DNA of 64,000 nucleotides from Euphorbia lathyris. Taxonomy: Eukaryota > Streptophyta > Magnoliopsida > Malpighiales > Euphorbiaceae. The notes under the pieces were generated by a model, which saw only the letters and a list, made by a program, of their open reading frames with translations, had not been told where the DNA came from and ran no database searches. How positions within the stretch are numbered: position 1 is the stretch's first letter; the number at the start of each line of letters is the position of its first letter. The position numbers were made by a program, and so were the translations under genes. The DNA lies in contig NC_088910.1 of the NCBI RefSeq assembly GCF_963576675.1, forward strand, positions 107,598,807 through 107,662,806. Direction: 5' to 3'. Below are positions 1 to 10,002 of the stretch, in pieces.

Positions 1-1019
1 ATTATTAAAGACGAAGAACAATGTCACAGGATACAATTAGCCTAGGATTCATAGACTGTATCAAAGAGTACAAACAAGGAAAGATAAAAGGTGATACGAA
101 AATCCCTTTCAGGGAACCTGTCTACTCTGCAGTCGGCTTCCTAGGTCTTAAGGACGGACCTTGAATATTCCTCGGTGAACAGCTTTGAAGGAGCTTCAAT
201 GGAGGTTGAAAAAGATGGAGGAGATGGAGAGGAACTTCAAGGGGAAAGCTAAAGTAAATTACAATAATGAAAGATCCTAATTTACAATGGAAAAGTTCTA
301 TTTATAGTTATAGCTCGGGCCCTCTTTTTGACCTATTTCGTATCCTTATGCAGGTGGGAAGTCGTGGGACCGATCGTGGAGTCGTGGGGTCAAAACTGCT
401 TATTTTGACCAATTCCCGCAGGTCAGCTCGCCGATCAAGGCGCGTTGCTCGGTGAGCTGGCCCTTGCAGGCCAGCTCGCGGCGAGCTAGCCCCCAGCTCG
501 CCCGAGCAGGCCCCTGGAGGCCTGCTCGACGAGCTGGCCTGGCCAGCTCGCCCGAGCAGGCCCCTAGAGGCGAGGCTTGCTCGGCGAGCTGGCCTAAAAA
601 GGTCAGTTCGACGAGCTGTTTTGCCCTGCACGCTTCCGCACGGTTGCTCGATGTTCCACGATGTAATTTTCGCCCGAATTTATCCCTGCGCATGCACGAA
701 AACTCCAAATAACATTAGTCACGAGGCTAAATTGACCCGCTAATCTCTCATTTTGAGCAAACGCTCCGTTTGGTGCGACTTTTGGCGGATCAATTAGCTA
801 TAAAAGATAATGGAATTATAATATACATGCCATTTTGACCTTATTTGCCTAAAATGATCAGAAAACGAGCTTAAACAATAAAAAGTTAATAAAACATTTC
901 CAATTCCTAACTAACTCATACAAAGGCATATAAATGCGAGAATTGCTCGCTTATTCATGAAATAACATTAAAAACCGTCCTAAAACCGTACCCAAAGATA
1001 GGGGTTTTTGACCCCTATC
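1..1019 (-). mobile_element. Partial LTR of a Ty3-gypsy-type element
   Basis: Read on the minus strand, this block begins at 1019 with TGATAGGGGTC, a typical TG-type LTR start, and runs off the left edge of the window. A TATA-like box (TATAAATAG, minus strand) lies at 298-306, which fits an LTR promoter. A related sequence starts at 50164 in the opposite orientation. The terminus cuts straight into a copia reverse transcriptase at 1020, so this is an insertion whose other half is outside the window. The family assignment is inferred from the terminus style and the relative at 50164. No coding domain is visible. Confidence 0.6.
420..610. repeat. GC-rich minisatellite inside the LTR
   Basis: Several imperfect copies of a unit built on CAGCTCGCCCGAGCAGGCCC are strung together, giving a sharp GC island in AT-rich DNA. 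A shorter version of the same GAGCTGGC motif occurs at about 50570-50630 in the related LTR. Reading frames through this block are only by-products of the repeat. Confidence 0.75.
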
Positions 1020-1849
1020 AGTAAGGCAGAGTACTTTCTGGGAATCGAGATAAGGTATGAGAAAGATGGCATTCACTTAATTATGTCAGGCCAAGTATGT
1101 GGCTGACATCCTCGACAGAGTAAAGATGATTGACTCCAAACCTACATTAACTCCTATGGCTACCACACCAACACTTTCCAAAGATTTTGGCATCAGCTTG
1201 TCCTCCGGAGATGAATACAGAAGCATTGTGGGAGCACTTCAATATTTAACATTCACTCGTCTTGACATTGCATTTGCGGTTAACAAACTATGCCAGTTTC
1301 TGCACTATCCAACGTTACATTCAAGGCACATCTGATTTTGAGATAGTCATGTCCATCAAACCACTGGATCACATTCATTGTTACTCAGATAGCGATTGGG
1401 GAGGGTGTCTTGATGATAGAAGATCTATGGGTACGTTTTGTGTCTACCTTAGATCCAGCATTGTATCATGGCAGACTCGCAAACAACCAACAATAACTAG
1501 ATCCTCCACCGAGAGTGAATACAAGGCAGTGGCCAATGCCACAACAGAGCTTCTATGGTTCAAATCACTTCTCTCGGATATGGGCTTCCCTCTACCCATT
1601 CTAGTTCAATTGTGGTGTGATAATGTTGGGGAAATCTATCTTACTTCAAATCCAGTATTACATGCTCGTACGAACCACATAGAGCTTGATTATCATTTTG
1701 TTCGTGAACAAGTGCAAAATGGATTTCTCAGCGTTCGATTCATTCCGACTGATGATCAAGTTGCAGATATCCTTACCAAGCCGCTAGCTCCTGCTCGCTT
1801 CACGATGCTCCGCTCTCGACTTTTTGTTCATGCCCGCTATCGGCTTTAG
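1020..1849 (+). pseudogene. Copia RT-end/RNase H relic
   Basis: The frame at 1020-1080 reads the end of a copia reverse transcriptase (YFLGIE). It is followed by the linker with RSIVGALQYLTFTRLDI and by a Ty1-copia RNase H with SDSDWGG, TESEYKA and LWCDN. The C-terminus carries the usual VADILTKPLA stretch and a stop at 1849. There are frameshifts near 1090 and 1330. Gag, protease, integrase and most of the RT are missing because the gypsy LTR at 1-1019 replaces everything upstream. The fragment is certainly copia-derived and cannot be functional. Confidence 0.9.
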
Positions 1850-1854
1850 GGGGG

Positions 1855-2108
1855 TGTCAGAGATAATATTCCCTATTATCCTGTAAATAGATTCGTATCT
1901 AGTTAGAGTCTCAATTTGTCTATATTAGTAGCTAGGTAGAGTTTCAATACTTCTATACTTACATATTGTATTCCTATACAAACTCTAATTGTCTCACTAT
2001 AAATACAAGGCCTTAGAGCTAATCACATTCAAGGTTATTCAAACATTATTGTGTATATTACTTGTCTATCTCCATATTATTCCTGTATATCAAACTATAC
2101 ATCTACCA
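1855..2108 (+). repeat. 3' LTR of the truncated copia element
   Basis: The LTR starts TGTCAGAGATAA directly after a G-rich polypurine tract (about 1847-1854) and ends near ATCTACCA. It follows the RNase H stop codon by six bases, as expected for a 3' LTR. The partner LTR and the target duplication are not in the window. The 3' boundary is inferred from the TG..CA rule and because the inverted-duplication arm begins right after it. Confidence 0.7.
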
Positions 2109-2112
2109 TGAG

Positions 2113-2480
2113 CAACTCTTGTCTTGAATGTATTCCTATATTTCAAAATACGCGCTATCTAAGCTAATTGGTTCTTCTACAGCTAGAGAAGCTTGGAGAA
2201 AAATTAATGCTATTTTGGCACAAGGCTCACGCCCCCGATAAGGAGTAGTCATCACCAATTATTTAATCTTAAGCATGAAACTAAAACTATTACTGTCTAT
2301 GTATATTGTGAAAAATCATTATTAGATGAACTCCCTTTTTTTACAACATTCAGTCGGACCTGATAATTTTATTGACTGTGTTTTGGCTGGATTGGGATAG
2401 ACGTATTCCCAATTAACTCCTATTACCTTTCATCATTTATTTGGTTTGTTAGACAACAATGGAGCATGTAGCTAGCTAAG
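2113..2480 (+). pseudogene. Copia gag relic (left-arm copy)
   Basis: Broken frames read pieces typical of a copia UBN2-type gag, for example STAREAWRKINAIL and PDNFIDCVLAGLG, with several stops between them. The reverse complement of 17040-17340 holds the same relic, so it was present before the inverted duplication. No protease or later domain is attached. Confidence 0.6.
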
Positions 2481-2660
2481 CAGGGTATATATAATTAAGG
2501 CCTAATACACAAATAACCCCCTGAATTCAATAGAATTAATTTGCTGAAATAAACAGAAATGATAATTAGGAAGGAGGCAAAATGCCTTCTATCTTAGAAA
2601 ACAAATAAAATTATTCAATAATGGTTGATAGATGCCAATGAAACATCCAGAAATTCGAAG

Positions 2661-2821
2661 TGAAAACTGAGACTCTCAATTGAGTTTGTATTGATTGTAA
2701 TCAGCTTTAAATAAGCTGTACATGATATAGAGGTTATAACAACTATTTGTAATTCAAATTACAGATGACTAAATCAAAGCTTATCTTAACTAAATGAGTA
2801 ATTACAATATTAACCTTATCA
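2661..2821 (-). repeat. Copia LTR (3' LTR in element orientation)
   Basis: This 161-bp repeat is almost identical to 7176-7336. The one difference I see is T versus C in GAGGTTAT/GAGGTTAC. Such similarity implies a recent insertion. Confidence 0.95.
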
Positions 2822-2994
2822 CTCCCCCTCAAATTAACGGTGGTGTAACTGTTAATTTGTTGTGCAACTATTGAAATCGAGCTTTAGACAATGGCTTGGT
2901 CCAGATGTCGGCAGCTTGATCAAGTGTTGATATGTCGACAAACACGAATTTCCTTGTGAGCTACTTTGTCCCGTACAAAGTGAAAATCAATCTC

Positions 2995-5900
2995 TTAGTG
3001 TTTAGAGCGATCATGAAAGATGGGATTCGCAGTGAGATAAGTGGCCCCTAGATTGTCACACCATAACACAGGAGGTTTTGTCAAACTGAACCCAATTTCG
3101 TGCAGTAACATTTTTAACCATAAGACTTCAGAGGCAAGACACGCGAGTGCTCGATAATCAGCCTCAGTTGAGGATCGTGAAATTGTATGTTGTTTGCGGG
3201 AGCGCCAAGAGACCAAGTTTGGTCCAATGAAAACAGCAAACCCCGATGTCGACTTGCGATCATCAAGGTCTCCACCCCAATCAGCATCGGTAAAACCAAC
3301 AAGATCAAGTGTTTTTCCTTTCCGAAGTAGAATACCATATGATGTTGTGGAATTAAGATAGCAGAGAATGTGTTTTACTGCCTTCCAATGATCAATTGTA
3401 GGATTGTGCATGAATTGACTGACCTTGTTCACAGAATTGGAGATATCCGGGCGAGTAATTGTTGCATATTGGAGCCCGCCAACTATGCTGCGGTATAAAC
3501 CTGGATCAGAAAATGGTTCACCAGTGTCTTGATTGAGTTTAGCTGAAGTGCAAGATGGAGTGGATATCCCTTTCGATCCTTCCATTTTAGCTTTCTTGAG
3601 TAAATCAGTAACATACTTCTTTTGACTCAAATGCAAGCAAGATTGGCCCTAAATAGCTTCTATACCAAGAAAGTATGATAAAGTGCCGAGGTCTCTAACA
3701 GCAAACTGATTTTGAAGTTGAACAATTAACTTCTCAACGGATTTCACACAATTCCCTGTAATTAAGATATCGTCGACATAAAGCAAGCAAAATAGCTGAA
3801 TTTTATTGACAGAGAAACTGTAAAGAGAGGAATCTGCTTGCGAACCAATAAATCCAAGAGATAATAGGGCTTGTGTTAAACAACGGTGCCACATCCGTGG
3901 AGCTTGCTTGAGTCCATACAAGCTCTTTTTCAATGTACTCACATGATTGGGGAAATCCGGACTCACAAAGCCAGGAGGTTGCTACATATAAACAACTTCA
4001 TCCAACGTTCCATGTAAGAAAGCATTACTTACATCGAGTTGCCTAACCGGCCAAGAATGTGTGACAGCAATGGATAAGAGCAAATGAATAGTTGTGGGAT
4101 TGATGACAGGACTGTACATTTGTTCATAATCCAGACCGGGCCTTTGATGATATCCTTTAGCAATGAGACGTGCTTTGTAACGTTCAACCGTCCCATCCGC
4201 ATTCAATTTGATGCAAAAAATCCATCGGCACCCCACCTTATTGGTAGCTTCACTTTTCGGAACTAGTTCCCAAGTTACGTTAGCAATTAAAGCATTATAC
4301 TCAGCCCGCATTGCTTCTCTCCATTCAGGTTGTAACAATGCTTTTGAATAACAAGTCGGTGTTACAGTTTCAGTAATAGCTTGTAGTACTTTTGGTCGTA
4401 GCGAACCAGTTTGTGATCGAGTAACCATATTGTGCTTTTTCTGTTCAGGTTGGGGTGGATTCGGTTGAGGTAGTGGCTGGTCAGATTGAACCAGCGTGTT
4501 TTGGGAGGTATTTGGGTGAGCTGATGTGTGTGTAGGCGGTACTACTGTTGTGGGAAAATAAGGTAATCCATTTGGCAGATTGATAGTTGGGAATGATGTA
4601 GAGGGGACGGGCTGCATGTTTGAATTTTGTGAAGGGAGGCTGATATTTTGAAAATTGGGCAGGGGATTGTATGGGATAATCGTTCTATTTTGATTTTGAG
4701 AGGTTGAGGGCAGTGGGTTATTTGGTAATGGAGCTGTTGGGGGAATGGCTACAAAGGGTTCTCTAGTTGCAGGAAATGTGACTGTAACAGGAGCCTCGGA
4801 CTGATTGGTTGAAGATTGAATGAGCAACTCGCGACTTAACGATTGATAAGGGAATTACTCTTCATTGAAAACAACATGGCGTGAGATGAAAAGCTTATTA
4901 GTAAGTAAATCATAGCATTTGTATCCCGTGTGAATTTTACTATACACAAGAAAGATACATTTGCGAGATCGAGGAAGCAATTTATTGGAGTTATACGGGC
5001 GAAGCCAAGGATAACATAAGCAACCAAAGGGACGAAACAAAGTGTAATCAGGAGCATAACCAAACAATTTTTCATACGGAGTACAGTAATTCAGAATTTT
5101 GGATGGCAATCTATTAATCACATACATAGCACAATCAAATGCATATGTCCAAAAATTATTTGGTAATTTGGAATGATTAAGCAATGACAACCCTGTTTCA
5201 ACAACATGGCGATGGTTTCTTTCAGCATAACCGTTTTTCTCAGGAGTGTAATGACAAGACACACGATGATTTATACCATTGGTACTAAGATATTTAGTGA
5301 GAGCCTGAAACTCACCCCCCAATCAGATTGAAAATTAAGAATGGGCTTATTGAAATATTTTTCCACAAGTGTTCGAAATTTAATGAAAACACTTAAGACC
5401 TCAGATTTATAACGCACAAAGAAAAGCCATGAAAATTTGCTATAATGATCATAGAAAAGGACATAATAGCGATAATTATAGAGCAGGGGCCCAAACATCT
5501 GAGCATACCAATTCCAACGGATTAGAAGCAATAAATGTAGAAGTAGAAAAAGGGAGGCGATGAGCCTTACTAACACAACACGAATCACAAATATCATTGC
5601 TTTTATTATCATCAAACATAATTTTATTCAAAGAAAGTGTCTTTCTAACAATAGGGTAATTAGCATGTCCTAAGCGAGCATGCCATAAAGGAAGACTGAT
5701 ATTAAAGGCTCGGATACGAGACTTGTTTGATGATGGAAGCGACATGGTATAAAGACCATCTTTATTCACCCCTCGAAAGATCTCCTTCCTTGTCTTCAAA
5801 TCCTTCAAGACAAAATAATTAGCGAAAAATTCAACTGAAACAAGATTGTAGCGGGTCAGTGAAGAAACAGACAGTAAATTATTTACTGTTTGAGGGACAC

Positions 5901-7071
5901 GTAGAATATTTTGAATTTTAACAGAGGTATTTGAAACAGAAAATTTGGACTGACCAATATGAGAGATGGGTATAGAATGTCCATTACCTATTACAACCTC
6001 TTCGGGTCCGTCGTATTCATTGTGAACATGAAGATTTCCCAAATCAGCCGTTAAATGGTGTGTTGCTCCTGAATCTAACAACCAATTAGTTGAAGTCGTT
6101 TGAGATGTTATAGCCACATTGGATGATGGTTTAAAGGATCCATGGGTGCTTCGGCTAAATTTTGGTGAGGGACACTGCCTAGAAATGTGTCCAGTGCCTC
6201 TGCAGTTGTGACATATCAAAGTTGTGACATCAAGAGGAGCCGAGGTACTATTTGTGTGTCTGTTTTGCTGATAGTTGTGGTGAGAGCCACGGCTGGGCTG
6301 GTTTTGGTTATATGAGCCACGACCAGCAGAATAGGCACCTCGACTCTGGCCTCATCCCCGATTGGAGTTTCGAGCAGCAATGTAGTTAACAAATGGAGAG
6401 AAGGTGGGAGATAGGGTATCCTGATTCAATTGGCGTTCCTCACTATGAAGAAGCCCTGTCAAGTCATCATATGTTACTGGCTCAAGCCGAGCCTCTAGGG
6501 CACGAACGAAGGGTCTGTAGACGGTGCCCAGACCATCCAAAATAGATTCAACTAGGTCATCTTCAGTGATGGGATGTTGGAGAGCAGTGAGTTCATCACT
6601 AATCGATTTGGCCCTTTGTAAATACACAGAGAGAGTATCATTCTCCCTGTTGAGATTATGAAGACGATGTTTCAAGTCACGAACCAGTGACCGAGAAGCA
6701 GTCGAATAAGCCTTTGATAACTTATTCCATGCAGCGGATGCTGTTTCAGCCCCAACAATTTGCGAAATCACACTTGAAGTTAAAGAGGAAATAATTAAAC
6801 TCAGCACCTGCTGATCTTTTTGTTCCTAGGGTTTGTTTGCCGGATTATCAGCTCCGGTAGGCAGCTTCTTAGGGGGCGATTCAATGGTTGAATCAATATT
6901 ATCAGCCAATCCTTGTCCCTTGAGGAGAGGCAGCAATTGCGTTTTCCAGAGAAGATAATTGGTAGTAGTTAATTTGTGAGAGATTTGGGTGGAGATGGTG
7001 GAGAGAGGGAGAGAATGAGTGGATGATGCAGTTGAGTTTTCACTGGCAGAGTTGGTTCCATTTTGAGACAT
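2995..7071 (-). pseudogene. Copia gag-pol polyprotein, broken
   Basis: The frame starts at 7071 with a gag of the UBN2 type and continues to a CCHC knuckle (CHNCRGTGHISRQC, near 6210). It is followed by protease (DSGATHHLTAD, near 6070), the integrase zinc-binding H..H..CxxC segment (near 5690), the integrase core (SDVW, QSD, GYAERNHRH), RT with an intact YVDD (near 3780), and RNase H (TDADWGG, STEADYRA, LWCDN). In-frame stops lie at 6826, 6352, 4855, 3979 and 3649, and frame changes lie near 5500 and 5320. Several stops look like C-to-T changes. Catalytic motifs are largely kept, but the element cannot make a full polyprotein. Confidence 0.93.
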
Positions 7072-7175
7072 GGTATTTCTGGAAAAACTTGTCGACTGAC
7101 TGAGAAGAGAGAGTCTAAATTTTTGAAGAGAGAGAATCGACCAGAGAGATTAATCCACGTTAAGCTCTGATACCA

Positions 7176-7336
7176 TGAAAACTGAGACTCTCAATTGAGT
7201 TTGTATTGATTGTAATCAGCTTTAAATAAGCTGTACATGATATAGAGGTTACAACAACTATTTGTAATTCAAATTACAGATGACTAAATCAAAGCTTATC
7301 TTAACTAAATGAGTAATTACAATATTAACCTTATCA
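7176..7336 (-). repeat. Copia LTR (5' LTR in element orientation)
   Basis: This is the second 161-bp copy. On the minus strand it is followed immediately by the tRNA-Met-type primer-binding site (complement at 7164-7175). The target duplication CGAAG follows at 7337-7341. Confidence 0.95.
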
Positions 7337-7375
7337 CGAAGAAGTAAATTAAAATAAAAAAAGAAATAACATGAA

Positions 7376-7701
7376 TTAAGGGCACTGGAATCCGTCAGCG
7401 ACATTCTTGTTGCATTTGTTGAGCACCAAACTTAAGTCGAGTGGAACATTAACATCGATTCCTAAAACATTAGCTTTAATAGCAGTGCAAAGGCAAAGAG
7501 CAGCATCAAGATCCACCAGACCAGAAATTAAGGAACAACATTGTTCATTTGATTTGGTGGAATTTGAATTATCCCCAACACGTTTGCGCATACCTTGAAC
7601 TTTAGTGCATCTGTTGGGCATTTTGCAGAGCTCACCATTGTTATGAACAGCAGGTTCAGACACAACATGAAAGCAATTGAGGTCACTGCTCTTGTTGCCA
7701 T
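7376..7701 (-). pseudogene. Eight-cysteine hydrophobic seed-type protein, frameshifted copy
   Basis: This is the inverted paralogue of the gene at 16194. The start codon at 7699-7701 and the signal peptide region are present, and the 3' half is nearly identical to the intact gene. A 5-bp insertion within 7546-7556 duplicates a CAAAT-type pentamer. It shifts the frame just before the CC motif and brings an early stop after a few codons, so the CC, CxC and last two cysteines are lost. The mature protein could not form the four-disulphide fold. The copia element 2661-7336 sits about 40 bp past its stop codon. The promoter TATA region (about 7760-7775) is retained. Confidence 0.88.
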
Positions 7702-7909
7702 TTTTCAGTAATTCTTTATTATCCTCGGACTGATGACAAATGGCATCTGATCTTTTGGTTTTTATAGATTAAGATTTTCGAAATGGAATCTTTAATTTTT
7801 ATAATTTTTTACAACGTGCGAGGACGTCGCCTCTTCAATTGTTGAGTAAACTTAGCTGGAAATATTTGATGTTAAACTTTCATTGGCACATTAATAATTT
7901 ATAATTTAG

Positions 7910-7918
7910 TTGTTAATT
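7910..7918. other. Unoccupied MITE target site
   Basis: The complement of this nonamer is AATTAACAA, present once here. At the matching place in the right arm it is duplicated around the MITE 14763-15987. This is the ancestral empty site. Confidence 0.85.
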
Positions 7919-8269
7919 TACCGTTTGTTTCACATTATTATTAATTTAATATCATAACAAATAGAAAAACGTTTATATGAGTAGATTTGTTAAACCTCAT
8001 GATATGCAACTTATTATAATTAGGGATAATTATCAACATGGTCTCAAGGTTTTTTCGAGACCTAATTTAGCATCGACCTATAAGTTTAAACTAGCATAAT
8101 TTGAGTCTCAATGTTTATCAAATTCACAACTAAAAACCTAAGTAACAACAGTTGACACATTAGATTAATGTATTGTGAATTCATTTACATACATGGGCCA
8201 TCTCGTATTTCCACCCTAATCCATGGGGTAAAAAAAAATTCAAATCAATGATACATGCCATGTGTCACC

Positions 8270-8810
8270 GGGCTAGGTCTGAACCAGGTTAAAACCCTGC
8301 GGGCGCCTCAACTTTCCCTCAAGTGTTGGCCAGCCAACTCCTATCAAAGGGGTCTATCCTCTTCCAGCGTCCTGTTAATGCGTCTGTCCGTATTCCGTTC
8401 TAGAGGGTCTCCCTCTGATTAAACCTCGCCCTATAACGGGAACACACTATGGGCACTGCCGCCCCCATAATATCGGTAGAGTTCCTTTCTACGGAGACAT
8501 CCGTCTCCCTTCACGAAGGACGAATGCTCGAATCTCCTGTCCCTAGTGTACGAGGGTGGATCGCTTAAGCCAGTACTGACTACTGACCCAGGGGGTAGCG
8601 GAGATCCAACGCCAGGGTAGTCTCTATCCCCTATAGTGTTGCTTATACCAACTCTGTCTCTACCACCAGCGTACGTTGATATGTTCCATTCGCCACTCGA
8701 CGCTGAAGTCTTCTCATAGCTTTGCCAATGCTTGGGTTGAGTTTGCCTATGACCAAACTCTCCCTTTACACCATGTACAGCAGGTGATTTCGTATAAGTC
8801 CAAAATCACA
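8270..8810. other. GC-rich insert of unknown origin
   Basis: The base composition jumps from strongly AT-rich to roughly balanced, with no long reading frame on either strand. The matching place in the right arm lacks it: the break lies between about 8095 and 9000. The texture resembles plant mitochondrial non-coding DNA, so a nuclear organellar insert is one possibility. A decayed transposon or rDNA-spacer-like segment is another. I see no terminal repeats and recognise no gene in it. Confidence 0.35.
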
Positions 8811-9344
8811 ATTTCTATTTCTGGAATCCAAATTCCCGAATCCTGATTGAACAATGGTCTTCTTCGATTCTGGAACATAAGTGGAGACCACTCAAGTTCT
8901 CCTTTTTTTCAACTGTGTCATGCCATATAGATCAATTGGAAGTATAATGTGGTGCTTAAGTGTACAGATGTTAAAGGACACAAATATCAAATGTGTCAAG
9001 TTCTATAATAAGGTCTTTAATTGCGTAATTTGATAAACCATGTGATTAAAATTGTAACGCTTTGTACGTGAGGACTGTCCAAGCTTAATATCCTATATTA
9101 TTAAGCATTACCTACCAATTTAAATTTTTAATTTAATTGGTTCATTCCTAAAGCTAAATTAGTTTTTCTCCGAAAAACTTGAAATTATTTTAGTACCTTA
9201 TTCCTTATAAGTAGCTACTTAATCTAATTGGCTAAAGATGCTAGCTTGTAGATTACAATAAATGTGCAACCATCAACTCAATAGACATCAATATCATCAG
9301 TGTTTCCGTCATGCACCATTTAAATGCTAAATTAAGCTTGTATA

Positions 9345-9838
9345 TGTTGAAAATACAAATAAACTTAATATTATGAATGGAGAGAAGCCACGTAGATTAT
9401 TAGTAAAGGAAATTTAATAGTTCTCATTATGCATAGATATAAATGTGGAGGCATATGGATCAAATAGATATGTTTGGTTGGTGAGAAACAAAACACAAAT
9501 GTCAACAGATGAAGAAAAATGTATGTGAGGCTTATGGCCTAAAATAGTTCAAGTATATGGTCTAGAATTAAAATTAGAATTTGCCATGTTTATGAATTAA
9601 AGTTTCTATTAACCAACTTCTATTTAAAAGCTTTGTATTCATTTTTGTAATGTGTGAGTGCATAGAAATAAGAAAGGTATTGTAGTTTACAAAAAGGAAA
9701 ACATTGTGTAAGAGTGTAAGAAAGTGTAAGAATTGTGTCTTGTGCCAATTATTATTTTATTCCGGAAACAATTTTAGTCCTTCTAAAATTACAATTTCAG
9801 TCATTACCAAATATCACTTTAGTCTCTTTACTTTATCA
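9345..9838 (+). repeat. 5' LTR of the central copia element
   Basis: It starts TGTTGAAAATACAAATAAAC and ends near CTTTATCA, three bases before the primer-binding site. It matches 13810-14309 with many small differences. Confidence 0.85.
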
Positions 9839-10002
9839 AATTGGTATCAGAGCCACGTTACGAGAGTTAGTCTTCCGTAAAAATAATTATATATCGCAAA
9901 ACCAAGTGTTTCAAAGACCCTATAAAAACGTCAGACAGTCTCAAACTTCCTTATCAATACACTCACCTCACCAAAACTAATTATTCAAGTTGGTGTCTTA
10001 GA

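Larger units (their letters stand above)
2661..7336 (-). mobile_element. Complete young Ty1-copia element
   Basis: Two 161-bp LTRs (TGAAAACTGAG...CCTTATCA) bound the element, and the target site CGAAG is duplicated at 2656-2660 and 7337-7341. On the minus strand the primer-binding site next to the 7176 LTR reads TGGTATCAGAGC (initiator tRNA-Met type), and a polypurine tract (GAGGGGGAG) lies beside the other LTR. The interior runs gag, CCHC, protease, integrase, RT, RNase H, the copia order. It is inserted in the 3' flank of the broken eight-cysteine gene, and the uninterrupted flank survives at 16560-16680. Confidence 0.95.
2109..9110 (-). other. Left arm of a large inverted duplication
   Basis: Once its insertions are ignored, this stretch matches the reverse complement of about 14440-17400. 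The match covers a copia gag relic (2113-2480), the 3' flank of the eight-cysteine gene (2535-2660), the broken gene itself (7376-7701), its promoter (7702-7930) and further upstream sequence (7930-8095, 9000-9110). Later insertions are the copia element 2661-7336 and an extra block at about 8095-9000. The arms have diverged by scattered substitutions and small indels, so this is an old duplication and not an assembly fold-back. Confidence 0.8.

Noticed and set aside
308..712. Overlapping reading frames on both strands rich in Ala, Arg and Pro
   Set aside because: They are by-products of the GC-rich minisatellite in the LTR and have no start context or homology.
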